Of a stretch of 64,000 nucleotides of DNA, positions 1-12,639 are shown piece after piece. The stretch covers positions 11,302,182-11,366,181 of the forward strand of contig OZ026847.1 of the NCBI GenBank assembly GCA_964023205.1, written 5' to 3'. Below the pieces are notes generated by a model. That model made no database searches, had not been told where the DNA came from, and was given only the letters and a program-made list of their open reading frames with translations. Every line of letters starts with the position of its first letter. Position 1 is the stretch's first letter. The position numbers and the translations under genes are program-made. This DNA is from Lutraria lutraria (Eukaryota; Mollusca; Bivalvia; Venerida; Mactridae).

Positions 1-308
1 GGTTCCCGTCGTACTATGCTACGTAATACTACACATAGTGTAAGGGGCAGGTAATCCAGACTAATCCTCCACTTGTTATGCATGCATATGTGTTTGAAAT
101 GTTCCTACCTTATTTGTCACGTGTTGTTTGTATACACTGCGGCTCAACTGTTATAATCGGTCAATATGATGTATTCTGAATATTTTGTTAGCAGGGCTAT
201 CACTTACTTTATTTTACAGGTGAAGCCAATAATTACACATACTAATAATATTCTAAAATAGTATGGCATTCTACATTTTGTATAGCGTAGGTCCATGATT
301 GCCTTAAA

Positions 309-920
309 GTCCCATTAGCTTATTGAATTTAGTAATACAGAACAATAGATGTAATGATAGTAAAATATAAGATATATTTTATTTGCTCTAAAATATATTA
401 ACATAATGCCTTACTTTAGCCACACCTCGTAGAAATGTTTTCAGACGCTTTTTTCAATATCATTGAAAAAAATACTGTTCTATATTTCTATATGTAATTT
501 CAGGTTAAAAAAGAACATTTCGGAATGTTTTTATTGCAAGTAAAAGTCAATTTCACTGATAAGATATTTTTCTAGGTAAAATAAGACCAACTTTAATTTT
601 AACATCCAAAATGCTAATGGGGCTTTAAATATTTGAATGGTGTCATAGCTGTATAAAGTATTAAAACATATGACCGATTGCAAAAGAAGTAGATCATTAA
701 TATTATGTACATTATGCATGTAATTATGTATGTTAGAAGTCGATGTACTATATATTTACTTGCATTTAAAACATTCCGAAATTTTCTTTTTTAGTTACGA
801 AGTACATAATTGTAGAAACGTAGCACAGTATTTTTTCAATTATGTTGCAAAAGAAGAAGAAAAAGCGTCTGAATTGTGAATCGTTCTGAATTACTAAATT
901 CATTAAGCTAATGGGACGAT
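309..920. repeat. Fold-back (long inverted repeat) element
   Basis: The left arm begins near 309 with CCCATTAGCTTATTGAATTT and runs inward to the TTCGGAATG motif near 520. The right arm runs from CATTCCGAA near 770 out to TAAGCTAATGGGAC near 917. The two arms are imperfect reverse complements of roughly 150-230 bp around a central spacer of about 230 bp. A third copy of one arm lies at about 30535-30785. No transposase is visible, so this is probably a non-autonomous DNA element. The ORF within the spacer on the minus strand has no recognisable features. Confidence 0.7.
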
Positions 921-929
921 CCCTTGCAT

Positions 930-1050
930 ACAGAAGGTCAGAATCACTGACCTTCCATTAGCCGTCTAGTCCCGCATGGGATTCGAACACATGTCACAAA
1001 ATGGATTGTGATTAGTCAGAGCCCCAAACCACACAATCCCATAATCTGCA
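930..1050 (-). repeat. tRNA-like SINE head fragment
   Basis: Read on the minus strand, this stretch carries a B-box-like GTTCGAATCCCATGCGGGA segment and an upstream region resembling a degenerate A box. It does not close into a cloverleaf and directly abuts the fold-back element at 309-920. A tRNA-derived SINE fragment is the simplest reading. Confidence 0.35.
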
Positions 1051-1206
1051 CCTTTGAGTATTCATGTATGAGAGCGTTAACAGTTGTATAAACACCAATT
1101 GTGCATTATTCATGACTTTGATAAAACACAATTATTTGGTTAAAGAATGCTGTACAATATCACAACGATAGATCTACGAATTACGCATTTGGTGAAATAT
1201 ATTGTA

Positions 1207-1362
1207 CAGTAAGCTCTAAAAAACTGGACCCCGTCCTGACTGGACCAAAAGTCCGGTTTTCTGAGAATTCCGGTTTTCAGACAATTTTTGATATTCCCCC
1301 AAAAATGCAACTTGAAAAATCTTCCGATTTTCATGGAATTCCTGCTTTCAGGGGCTTTACTG
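1207..1362. mobile_element. TA-flanked MITE, pogo/Tigger-like termini
   Basis: The 156-bp element begins CAGTAAGCTC and ends GGGCTTTACTG, so the ends are inverted repeats, and it is bounded by TA on both sides (1205-1206 and 1363-1364). The interior contains CCGGTTTTC-type direct and inverted words. A TA target duplication with CAGT...ACTG ends is characteristic of Tc1/mariner-superfamily (pogo/Tigger) elements. It is too short to encode a transposase. Confidence 0.7.
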
Positions 1363-2691
1363 TAATAGTTTTTTGGGGCTACATGCTGAAGCATTATTTG
1401 GTAAAATTGGGAGTTAAAACAAACAAATAAATTACGCACATGAGTAACATTTAATCAAACATGCAATCACGTCAATACACTATCAATAAATAAAACATAA
1501 ACCCATATACCCGGATTTCAGGAATGACATTAAATAAATACATAAAATGACAAAGGTTTTGCATCATAATTATTCTGGTCATGCATACAGTTTTTAAAGC
1601 TATATCTGACAAGAAATGGTACATATATTAAAAAAAGTGTAATATAAAATTGTTTCCATAACCTTACAGTGTTTTCTCAATAGACCCCTTTTCATATTAA
1701 AAAACTGTCTCTGTAATTCATCAAACTTATTTGTTACAAGTTATCAGAATACAGCTCGCTTTCACAAAAATATTAACAACAATGTATTTACCATGATTGT
1801 TAACTTCCGTCTTCATTTCGATTCATAGTTGCTTGTCAAACATACTCGTCTGGTCTTTTCCAAAGTTCATTATTTAAATGTATGTACATGGGCATGATTC
1901 TTTTCACAAACAAACAATTATTATGCCAACAAAAGGACTGGCTTCACTTAAATGCGTACAGTCTTGATATTTACCCCTATACGTTAAAATATTTCATCAT
2001 TTTATTTCAACGTTTCAAAGTTAACAGTAAAATTCGCAAGTCATGAAGACACACGCTTACTAATTAATAAATCGAAATGAACGGTATCAAAACTGAAAGA
2101 GACACATAGTATCATATAAATACGCGCCTGTGTATGGCTTCGAACCTCTGACCAATTAAAAGGTTCATATACCTATCCAACATCGTTCCAATGGTCTTCT
2201 TGAACCTCAACTTCAAAACCCGCCTAAGTTATAGCTGCTAATATATTTTTTAAAAAAGTGATAAGAATTGTAACACCATCTGCGACATTGTCAATACAAC
2301 CATTGAATACGTTCATAATTTTACAACCCACACTGTTAGCTTTTCCATTATACCAACCCTATTGTACAACTATAATTGTAAAAGACGTAAAACACTATCA
2401 CCCGATTGAATAAATTGCGTTGTGGGGTAAAAATGTGTACAGAGACAGATCATTTGTGGTTAGAAAGGTTAAGATTAATAGACACCCAGATTATTTATTA
2501 AGTTTGCGTCCGTGACTAGTATATCTACAGTCACATTCCTATCTATTTGCTCGGCCAATGAATAGTGCGCTTATTATCACAGTTTCAGTTTATGTTCTAT
2601 AGTCATCATTTCATCATTCATTAAAAACGTAAATCAGAATGTAAGAGATAATATTATTTCAGTAGGTACATAAATGATGTCAATCAATTTA
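1363..2691. other. 3' flank of gene A, no gene seen
   Basis: AT-rich sequence without a supportable exon on either strand. A minus-strand AATAAA (TTTATT at 2494-2499) lies about 190 bases beyond the gene A stop and could serve as its polyadenylation signal. The short stretch near 2125-2160 has a weak tRNA-B-box look only. Confidence 0.4.
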
Positions 2692-5600
2692 CTAGGGGTC
2701 TCTTCTAAATTTGTTTCTAAATGGATTAAATGCGTTTAGCAACTCTTCCTTTCGACCAGGGCTCATGGTAGCTAAGGGTGTCGTTGTTTGGAATTGTAGT
2801 TCATCAATAGAATTAGCAACGCTATCTGCATTGGATCCGCTAACAACATTAGCGTTGTCACTATTTTGTGTTGGCAAATTGGAAAGGTGTTGATTGACTT
2901 GTAATGCATTCTGAAATTCAGAATTTGGTGCAATGTCAGCAGTCATTTGAGTAATTGGCGGCTCTACTTTCGGAGCGCCTGGACCTAAGTTTAAGAAATG
3001 AACGTTTCTTAGAGGTTTATTGCCCCTATTTCCTGGAGTATCATCACTGAATGGTGAGGGTATGAGCATAGTTAAATCAACGGGGTTTTCTCTACCAGAT
3101 CTTTGGTGCTGGTTACTAGCCATATGTTGAGGTAAGTTTGCTGGTACGTCCGAAGACACAGAATCCGACTGTACTGGGATATCGGAAACGACTGGAGAGC
3201 TGGTTTCAACTAGCTTCACGTGTGAACCTTCAGGGAAACTTGCGAAAGGAGGTCGGTTACCTTCGTCTTCCTGCGCAAAAATATTTTCAGCAACAGGTAT
3301 ATTTTCATTCTGTTGACCGTTACCTGTCTCAACAAAACCGCCCGGAAAGAATTCGGATAGAACCTCTTCTACATTATTCGATTGTGTCGGTGGTTCATTT
3401 GTGTCTGCTGGCAAGCTGATAAATATCTCAGAAGGAAGTGTTTGAGCACGGCTACTGTCAGTCACTGGCACTTGATCTCGAATGGGCGGAGCAACCGTGT
3501 CAGTTGTAGGCTCAGCGGGCATCACATTTATTGTATCGAAATTGAAATCATGAAGCCAAGGCGGTAGTTCGTTCCTATTATCATGGAATACTGGAATACC
3601 ATTATTATGGGAAGGTGTTCCGGTACCGTCCGCATTAACTGAGGCTCCAACATTAGTCTCAGATTGGTGGCTATTTCGGTTATCAATTCGTTCCATTGCT
3701 AAAGCTACATCGCCAGCGATTTGACCGGTTTCAACTGCGTTGAATTGATTTGAATTAGAAGGTCGCAATATATTTTGTTGTTGTTGTTGTGGCTGTTGAT
3801 TTTGTTGCTGATGTTGTTGTTGTTGTTCCTGCTGATGTTGTTGTTGCCGCTGAAGTTGTTGTTGTCGTTGCTGCTGCTGAAGTTGTTGTTCTTGCTGCTG
3901 CTGTTGTTGTAGTTGAAGCTGCTGCTGCTGCTGCTGAAGACGTTGTTGCTGTTCCCGTTGTAATTGTTGCTCCTGTTGCAGTTGTCGTTGTTGCTGTTCC
4001 CGTTGTAGTTGCTGTTCCTGCTGTTGTTGTCGTTGTTGCTGTTCCCGTTGTAGTTGCTGTTCCTGCTGTTGTTGTCGTTGTTGCTGTTCCCGTTGTAGTT
4101 GCCGTTCCTGTTGTTGTTGTCGTTGTTGCTGTTCCCGTTGTAGTTGCTGTTCCTGAGGTTCAACACTTCGGATGATTGGACTAAATATTTCACTCTTGCT
4201 GATCTCGATTGGCCCTCTTTGTGAACCGCTGTCACCCCATACGACTCTACCAGAATTTCTATCAGAGGATCTATCAGGATGACCTACTGGCTGTGAAATG
4301 ACAGGACGGAAGTTCGGCTGTTCGACAACGTTGGGTCCAACGTTATTTGAGGGCGAAACATCTGGCGTCACAGGTGGGAAACCGGGCTGTACAGGTAAAT
4401 CTGATTGTTTAATGTGACCACTTGATGGTCTCACTTGTCCATCGAAAAAAGGTATAACAGGTTCTCTGTCTGTTGACGCCCGTTGTTGATTTTCTAGTGG
4501 TATTATTATTCCAGTGGAAGGTTGAAAGTCTATCTGATCATTGTTTCCTATTTTTGGTGTAAAGCCGGGTACTGGTAGTGGACGAAATGGGCCAGTCAGG
4601 AAGTCATTATGGCCAACATTTCCCGCGAATATCTGTTGTTGATCTCTCGGATCTTGGCTTGATAGAATATTTTTATTTGGCGAAATTGGTGTAAGGTGAT
4701 GACTAGACAATTCTGATTGTTCTGTGAAAAGCGTTGCAGCTCCATGTGGAGGTACATTATTACGCGACTGTTCGACAATGTTGAGTCTAACGTTATTTGG
4801 AGGCGATGCAACTGGCGTCACAGATGGGAAACGGGGGTCTACATGTAAATCTGATTGTTTAATGGTACCGCTTAATGGTCTCGTTTGCCCATCCAACACA
4901 GGAATGAAAACTCTTCGATTGTCTTGTACATACTGTGGCGTTTTTGATGGTGGTATTATACCAGTTGAAAGCGGAACGTGCATCCGCTCGTTGTCACTTA
5001 TTTTTGGTGGTGGGCCGGGAACTGGTAAAGGACGTAATTGACCAGTTGACTGGAAATCATTATGGCCAACATTTCCTGTGAAGCTCAGTTGTTCCTCTTT
5101 CGGAATATGGCTGGATGATCGATGGATATTGGGCGATATTGGTGTAAGGTTATGACGAGGGTTTTCCGATTGCTCTTTGAGAGTCGTAGCAGATCCTTTT
5201 TGTTGTCTGTTCGATATGGAAATGACTTCAGAATTAACACAATTTATTCGAATGCATGCTATGTTGTTCACTTGCTGACATCTTCTGCACAATACTTGAG
5301 CTGATATGGTTGAAAATACTGTCTGATCTAAAAAGATAAGAAAACACGCGTAAATTGTAGAATATTCATTTGAGATAGGTATACTTCAGCAAAAACAAAG
5401 TACAAATGTACATGTAAACAGACGTTTAATACGTCTCTGATGTAATTGTAAGTTGAAGCATAGACAGGTTAAAATCGAGAACGAGATATCTTGCAAAGAA
5501 ATGAAAGGGCCCTAGAACATTTCTTATCATTCGATTGTGTTTGTGAATAAGGTAATGCTATATAAATTATACATCGATATGTAGGGCGTTTATTATCCGT

Positions 5601-8256
5601 GACAAGTACTTAAAATAATATATCTATGAAAGCAAATTATACATCCAATATGAATATGTTAATAAATGCAATTTGTAAACGGAATTGTATCTATTAAGGC
5701 GGAAAGCAAAAATACACTGTTTTATTCTGGTAGCATCTTCAAAAATACAGGGCACATGACTTTTAGCGAGTGCGAATTAAACATGAATATAAAAGTATAT
5801 ATTTAAATGGAAAAAAATCATCGGGATGGGAAAAAGGGTCCAAAGTTCGGCACGAATGACATGGTCGGTTGGGCTAATTGTAAAAATGAACATTTTTATG
5901 CTTATTTCTTTTAAATGAGTACTTTATCAATACAATCCATACGCAAATATTGAAATGTTAGAGAGACTACCAGAAATGAGGCATTACTTACCACGTTCAT
6001 GAATATCCTTTGGAAACAAAGATGGCTTTTGATGATTAGGGATGTGTACCACAGTACTACAGTGTTTCCTCTTGCATTCCGGATCAAGGGAATGGTGACA
6101 TACGCTACAAGATACTGCTGGTGTCTTTGTACCGACATTCAGTGAAGGTATGACTGTAAGAAAATACGAAGTAGAAGTGGGTCATGATACGGTAAAATAC
6201 GATTATAACGCTTTCCTTTTTATCCAAATAGTTACTGTATAATATATTTGCTTTAAATAGTATATTTGAACACAAATGAATTCAAAACAAATATATAGTA
6301 AACATAACGTTAAAAAGTAAATTGCATATATTAAGGAAAATATAATGTATATATGTCTGGTTTTCAAAAAAAAATACATTGAACAAATGTATAATGTCGA
6401 TATTTAGTCCTGCAGTATTATACATATGGAAATAACATAAAATAATAAAAAATGCAAGGGATGAATTTTCGGGGCCAAAATAAATCTGTGATTAAAAATA
6501 GAAACAGGGCCGGTCGGACTAGCGTAAATCAGAAACTTTTTATACTTATTGCTTTTAAATGAGAACTTTAATGTGTACTTTATTAATTAAATTCATACGT
6601 AAATACTGAATATTTATAAGGACTGACAGAAAGAAGGTATTTAACACTTACCCTGTTGGTGTGTATCCTTTGGAAACAAAGATGGCTTTTGATGATTAGG
6701 GATGTGTACAACAGTACTACAGTGTTTTCTTTTGCATTCCGGATCAAGGGAATGGTGACATACGCTACAAGATACTGCTTGTGTCTTTGTACCCACATTC
6801 AGTGGTGGATTGACTGTAAGAAAGTACGAAGTAGTAATGAGTCATAAAACAGTAAAATACGATTATAACGCTTTTTTGGATCCGTATAGTTACGGTATAA
6901 TTCATTTTCTGGCTTTAGAAGTGAGTTTCAAAGCATTTCAGTGAAGACTGAAGTTTTCATATCAAATTTCAAAATAATTTACAAATAAAATTCAATCAAA
7001 TGTGTTTGTATCCGAGTTCAGAAAGTACGTAGTACATAGTTAAACATTATAAACAGCATCAATGATAAAAGTAATTAAATTTTATGATAAAATATATTTA
7101 CCATTCGATTTTGTCGGAATATTATGGACATTCGGTTGAAACTTCGGCGAAGTCACGTGACTTAGTTTAACACAGTGTCTATTTATGCAGTCTTGATCGT
7201 TCTTCTCCTTACACAATGCGCACATTAAATCAAACGTTATCACCCCATTTGTAATCGGAGGATTGACTGAAAAATGCGAACGATAAAAGAATAGATATTT
7301 ATCAAAATACACAATGAATTGCAAATTGCATGCTTTCTATGTACATGCACTACGGAGTTTACTCTTATTTTTAAGTGAAAGAGATGGCTTTAACTTTCGT
7401 TTCATCTGATTCACGAATTAAATAACGGCATGAAATGAGCTAAAATTAGCTAAAATAGTCAAATTCGAGTACAAATAACAAAACAAAGTTCGTCAACTTT
7501 CAATTGTTTTCGCTTAAAATGTTTTTGTTATCATATGTTATGGTCAGGCAAAGATCACTTTTCATTACCCCAATATGTCTATGTGAAAAAAATGGGTACT
7601 GTTGGAATCGTCTTTAAACGCGTAAATAACACAATTATCTACTATTTCAAAATATCTGTGAAATATCTGTTAACACTTCGTTCATCATTGCAAATATAGA
7701 AACAAAGTAAAAAAGTACAAGATAACATATCATTAATGGTTCAAATATCCTGTACGCCAAAATATAAATTTCCTACTACCATCGTTGTAATACTAGTAAC
7801 ATTGAATGCAGTTCGAAACGTCACGGACACCTGTTAATTACTGATACTACTAATTGTATTACATCCATTCTTAACATTTGACTAATAATAGTATATTATT
7901 TACTACCGCCAGCACGTTTTAGCAACCAGAATAAAGGCGTTTTTAAAGTATCCTTCATTGTTCACCTAAATGACGCGCATCTGCATTTTCACTGTTCTTC
8001 TTCAGAATCAGTTTCGAGATTTTCAATTTAAAAAATCAAATATTATTCACAACAAAACAACAACAACAACAACAACACACTTACCAGGTGGCTTTTTAAT
8101 CACTTTGACTTCTTTCGGTCTACCTGCGACTGCATTGACAGTCTTAAATAGTGACGCAAGTAAGGGATGGGAATCCCTTGACGGCACGCCATTGCTATGG
8201 GTGATTAAGACTGAAAATAGAATTCCAAATAACAACACATTTCTTCCAGTAGTCAT
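2692..8256 (-). CDS. Gene A: secreted CX2CX7CX4C-module / Gln-rich protein, 5 exons
   Basis: CDS exons on the minus strand are 8085-8256, 7102-7266, 6652-6813, 5992-6153 and 2692-5327. All introns are GT-AG and all junctions phase 1, giving 1098 residues and a TAG stop. The ATG at 8256 starts a typical signal peptide (hydrophobic VLLFGILFSVLI, cleavage probably after SNG near residue 23), followed by HPLLASLFKTVNAVAG, also present in gene B. Four copies of a CX2CX7CX4C module follow: Cys73/76/84/89, 128/131/139/144, 182/185/193/198 and 234/237/245/250. The first three are one exon each; the fourth opens the last exon. Then come two diverged repeats of about 145 residues (shared GNVGHNDF, RPLPVPG, IKQSDL), a Gln-rich stretch (about residues 611-737) with a 15-residue EQQLQREQQQRQQQQ period, and a Ser/Thr/Asn/Pro-rich C-terminus. 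I do not recognise the family. It looks like an extracellular, largely disordered protein; a matrix role is speculation. Confidence 0.85.
3776..4158 (-). repeat. Gln-codon repeat tract inside gene A
   Basis: CAG/CAA-rich coding repeat with a 45-bp period (15 residues, core QLQREQQQRQQQQ), about four clear units followed by more irregular poly-Gln. The other frames and the opposite strand stay open through the tract because the period is a multiple of three. The apparent Asn-rich and Val/Ala-rich ORFs there are therefore shadows. Confidence 0.85.
5830..6920 (-). repeat. Tandem duplication of a gene A exon with its introns (about 660-bp unit)
   Basis: The exons at 5992-6153 and 6652-6813 are the same length (162 bp) and almost identical in the core: their Cys modules translate identically from VSCSVCHHSLDPECK through SLFPKD, and they differ only at both ends. 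Similarity extends into the flanking introns: the AAAATACGATTATAACGCTTT stretch upstream on the minus strand occurs in both copies, and so does a TTTTAAATGAG stretch downstream. The offset is 660 bp. Both copies are phase 1-1 exons, so the duplication keeps the frame. Confidence 0.8.
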
Positions 8257-8926
8257 ATCTGCGTTGAGATATCTAAAATATGTCTTGATTCACTGCTCGT
8301 TTATTTTTCAATTCGATCCTGGAATTGTTTCTAAGATATCCTGGAACTTTTCTGTAATACTATTAATGTCTTCGATTGCATCAGATGAATAGAAAATAAA
8401 TAATGTCCAATTTGTTAGAGTTCAGAATTCAAGTGACTTTAAATATTCTATCATTTAGCATTTAAACTAACATCGACAAGTAAATCAGCGAACCATGTCA
8501 TCCTTTTATTTGTCATTACACAATTTGCGTACAGATTACGTTTATAAAATTGAATCACGCCTTCAGACGATCAATCAAGGGTCTTGTTGTTGCGTATTAC
8601 GTATACATCACTAAAACTTCAATTAAAAATAAACCACAGTTAACTTCTTAAAACAGTGTACCTTTTTCACATGTGTTTATAAAGTGAACGTGGTAAAAAC
8701 AAATACTAGACAAATGAATCAACTTCGCGCCGATAGCTGAAATTTTCAAAAATGTCCAAAAGAAAAAAAAATACAAAAAATACAAAAATGTTTAGTGTTA
8801 GATTGATGTATTCTACTAAAAAATTATTTTAAATATTAAAGTTCAGGCCATACTTACAAAATGTTAGTTTGTTGTTACGCGACCCAAACTCCAACAGTGT
8901 GTTGACATTTTTAGAGAATACATATA
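8257..8926. other. Upstream region of gene A, no gene seen
   Basis: AT-rich sequence upstream of the gene A start. A TATTTAAAG on the minus strand near 8437-8445 could be a TATA-like element about 185 bases before the ATG, but nothing else supports it. A (CAA)n run at 8056-8077 lies just inside intron 1. Confidence 0.25.
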
Positions 8927-9102
8927 CAATACAACCTCTCTAGAGCTGCCCTCTGTAGAGCAACAATCTCTTTATAACAACACCTTCAAATTTTCCCTAA
9001 GCTGATGTTAACTATAAATTCAACCTCTGTAGAGCAACAACCTCTAAACAACGTCCAATATTTGCAGTTCCCACAGGGTGTTGCTCTACAGAGGTTGTAT
9101 TG
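8927..9102. mobile_element. TA-flanked MITE, CARTACAACCTCT family (copy 1)
   Basis: A 176-bp element with termini CAATACAACCTCTC and GAGGTTGTATTG, flanked by TA at 8925-8926 and 9103-9104. Internally it carries several copies of the words CTCTGTAGAGCAACAA and AACCTCT. Full-length relatives are at 32814-32994 and 56418-56593, with partial ones at about 46663-46947 and 50282-50392. Confidence 0.8.
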
Positions 9103-10570
9103 TAAACACATTACTGAAAATATTTTATTTTCACTTTTTAGAATAATGTAAATTGTTGGATATGTTGTCTTATTGTCAAGATTAAATCTACCTATCTATG
9201 TTTGAACTGAACACGAAAAGCCTAATAAATAACGATTTCTATCAAAATCACTTAAATATAGGGTCAGGGAATTTTTTAAAGAGTCCGTCGCATTACCGCA
9301 AACCAACAATATCAAAAGGATGGCCTTTTTTTAGATATGTTACATCGCTGTCATTGTTCATTTCCTTATAGTGTCTGACTACATTCACGAGTCAACCAAG
9401 TAAGTCCCGTATAGTTCCTTGTGGTCAAAATTACAAATATCACACTGGTTTGTGGGGGATACTGACGTTTTTTTCTCTCACATTTTGACCGATTAATAAT
9501 GTCACCACTATACAAATTGTTGTTTAAAATATCTGTTGAAACCCCGGTTCCAATGAGAATTACTACTGCATCTATAACGCAAATAAATACGCCTAATTAT
9601 TACCTACAATAAAACAATGTAATATGTACTGTAAATATTTCTAAAGTAAGTTATTATTGGCCACTGTCTGTTTAGCTCATTACTGAAAACCTTAGCTTGA
9701 GCTTAACTGACTCCTGGTTCGTGGGTCACAGCGCAGGGCGCGGTACTTGCTATCTGCAGAGATGCGACTTAAGACATTATCACAGAGTACGTTCGATGTC
9801 TATCGCTCAAAAGAATTACGAATGATAAGTTGGCAGTTAATTACGGAGAAAAAGTTTAAAAGTAGGAACTACTGTTAAATGCTGGTGGTAACTTAAATAT
9901 CATCGGAAACGGGCGCAATATCAGAAAAATATTAAAAAATAGAATAAAACTTAATTACCCAGCTGTTTGTCACATTGATGATAAAATTCAACTTGATTTA
10001 TTTCTCCAATGCATAACCTATCGCATACTGATCATTATTTGGAACTAAATGTGTATTTATATGTACAAAGTTTAGGGCAAAGCCATCAAATTTGATCATC
10101 GTGCAGACTTACGTATTACATCGTTAAATAGCGTTTTAAAACGCACCATAAAATTCGTTAAAACAAATCTGGTTTATTTTATTTGTTTCTCATTAAACAA
10201 TCAGCCTACCATTATGGTGCAGTTATTGGTTTTAAGGCGATCCATCAACATAATGAATCGTTAAAAACCTACTCAGATACATCAGAACAGAATGTGTCAT
10301 TGGCGTCTACATAATTATAGTACATGTACATGAAAATACTCATTCTCATTTATAGCATGTTATTACAACGTTAGGCCAGTAATATTTATATTTGTTTCTT
10401 CGGTGATTTTAATCCTGATCTAGGGACATGGGAAAACTGATATTTCTATAGATCTTAACACAAATAGTATTATATACATTAAAGACGTTTTCGGTAGTTC
10501 GCTACACTTTTCACATAGACATAATACGAAAAATTAAAACTGATCAATGATTTTTTTTAAACTTTGCTTA
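9103..10570. other. Intergenic, no feature seen
   Basis: AT-rich sequence between genes A and B. No exon with a convincing reading frame and no clear repeat was found. Confidence 0.3.
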
Positions 10571-10574
10571 AACG

Positions 10575-10650
10575 TAGCATATGATAACAGAAACATTTCA
10601 AGCGAAAACAAATTGGGGGTCACTGATCTCGTTTTTGAGTTATATGCCCG
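10575..10650 (+). repeat. Solo end of the fold-back family at 11.85-12.40 kb
   Basis: Begins GCATATGATAACAGAAACAT and continues with AAGCGAAAACAAATTGGGGGTC and a CTCGTTTTTGAGTTAT word. This matches, in reverse complement, the right end of the element at 11850-12400. A short piece of the same end (CGCTTAAAATGTTTTTGTTA) is at about 7510-7535. Confidence 0.5.
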
Positions 10651-11849
10651 TGAAGAAAAAATGTTTTTTTGTTATAATAAAATGTTCCAATGATAAAGTC
10701 AAAAACATATCTCGGATACTACATGTAATTAAGATTTTTTTTTCAAACCATAGAAATATACCGTACGTCTATTATTTTGTAAGTATATCTGTCATGATTG
10801 CTTCCTCTGACTTGATATCACTCACTTTGCTTAGAGTTCGAATTTCTTCCGGGACCAGACACGGTTCACACACTTGCAGGCAATCCAGAAATTTTACGGA
10901 AGGACGCTTTTCTACCCAAGTGTACGCATGGGGTATTCCACCACCGCTGAAGATGTAAAAACATTGAAATGGGTCTCATTCTAAAGCTGAAACAAAGAGT
11001 AACAAGTAACCGCACAAGAAAAAAATATAATGAGTTGGTATTAAATTATTAATATTGTGACAGATTACTGAACGATATTACAATGCTTATTCTAAACTCT
11101 TCGTACCGCTTACGTCACGCTTTGTTACTATAACCCCTGCCACCACTATAGTCACGTGACGATAGCTGTATCATGTGACCAAGAACTGATTTCCAAGACT
11201 TTCCACATAACCAACAGGTAAATATACTAGTAAGTGTCTCTACGAGATAAAATGTGTTGAAAACACTCTATTCGTTTCTTTTTTAAAACAATTCATGGCT
11301 CGAATTCGTTTGCGCAATCGAAAAGTAATTGTCTGAGATCAGCCATTGTTTACATCAATACTGTGTTACAGTGAAAATATATGTTCTTATTTTGCGAAAT
11401 TTTCTTTTTTACGTTTATTTTTACTTTTTTGTACACTAAGCATAGTAATTAAACGAAAGAAAAGTAAAATGATAGAAATTTGAAATTAAATGTGGAAAAA
11501 ACTCGACTCTCTCACGGCCGAATTTACAAGTTGTTTCAAGGGAAGAAACCGTTGCGGTGAGTTTGGGCTTATATTCATCGTTTCTAGATTTAGTGTGAGT
11601 AGTTTCTATATTGATTATTTACCACTGGTTCTGTTTACTTGATCGACCTTTCGTGATGTATGTACGCCAATCGACAAACTTGATTGTTTGATATGCGTGT
11701 GCTTACTGTTTAAGGAAATGCTTCCACTAAAACTGGTTCTTAAAATGAAGTCTATCGATAATGTCCTGTGTCTAAGGACGTTTGCTACAGTTTACATTTT
11801 TTTTCACATCGACAATGAAACTATCTCATGAATTGTTTTTATACTTTGC

Positions 11850-12400
11850 ATGATTAAAGCATCTTAAGCGAAACAAACATTGGGGGCTGACGAACTCTTT
11901 TTTGAGTTGCATGCTCTTTGAATGTGTGTCTAATTTCGGGTCATTTCAAGGGCAGATAACTTAAACATGAATCTCAAATACCTTATTTTTACTTTTGGTT
12001 TACCTTTTTTTTAAAATTTATTAATGGTCGATACGCAATATTTCATGCAATTCCATTAAATATTTTATAACCCTTTTTTCAGTTGAAGTAAAGAGACTAA
12101 AAGTTCTTTAAAAAATGTATTTTTTTAAAGAAAATTGGCATTGGTTAATGAGGAAAAAAATGCGAAACCACTCATCACCAATTTTTGAAATTTTGGATAA
12201 TGACACGAAAAGAAGCAAGATACATAAAAAGGAAAATAAATAAGGCCTTGCATATATTCACTGTGAATTATCTGCTCTTGGAACGACCCAAAATCAGTCA
12301 AACATTAAAATTCAAGGGCAGATAACTCAAAAACGAGTTTGGCAACCCCCACTTTTTTCGCTTAAAATGTTTCTGTTATCATATGCAACAAGCAGATTTA
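11850..12400. repeat. Fold-back element with inverted ends
   Basis: The left end contains TTAAGCGAAACAAACATTGG followed by GGGGGCTGACGAACTC, TTTGAGTTGCATGC and AAGGGCAGATAACTT. The right end contains AAGGGCAGATAACTC, AAACGAGTTTGGCAACCCCC and TTCGCTTAAAATGTTTCTG. The outer parts are inverted relative to each other. No ORF of interest lies inside. Confidence 0.5.
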
Positions 12401-12639
12401 GGTATCTTGACTGGCTGACTGATCATATCAAGTGTCACCAGTAAAACTGTTTATAGATTTAAAAACTACACCATGATTATATATTTAAATAAATCCACTG
12501 TAAATAGTCCATTGCAAGTGATTTGAAACAAATTATTTATATGGTTGGTCTTCTATTGTTTTAGCAGCGAAAACTACTCTGTTTATAGGAATATATTACA
12601 ACAATTAGCCTTAAAATAGCTATAACTGTATAATGCAGG

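Noticed and set aside
3705..4235. Asn-rich minus-strand frame and Val/Ala-rich plus-strand frame over the Gln tract
   Set aside because: Both are shadows of the CAG/CAA repeat in gene A, whose frame continues through spliced upstream exons with matching phase.
10581..10958. Plus-strand ORF of 125 codons
   Set aside because: It starts in a repeat end and shows no signal, domain or splice support.
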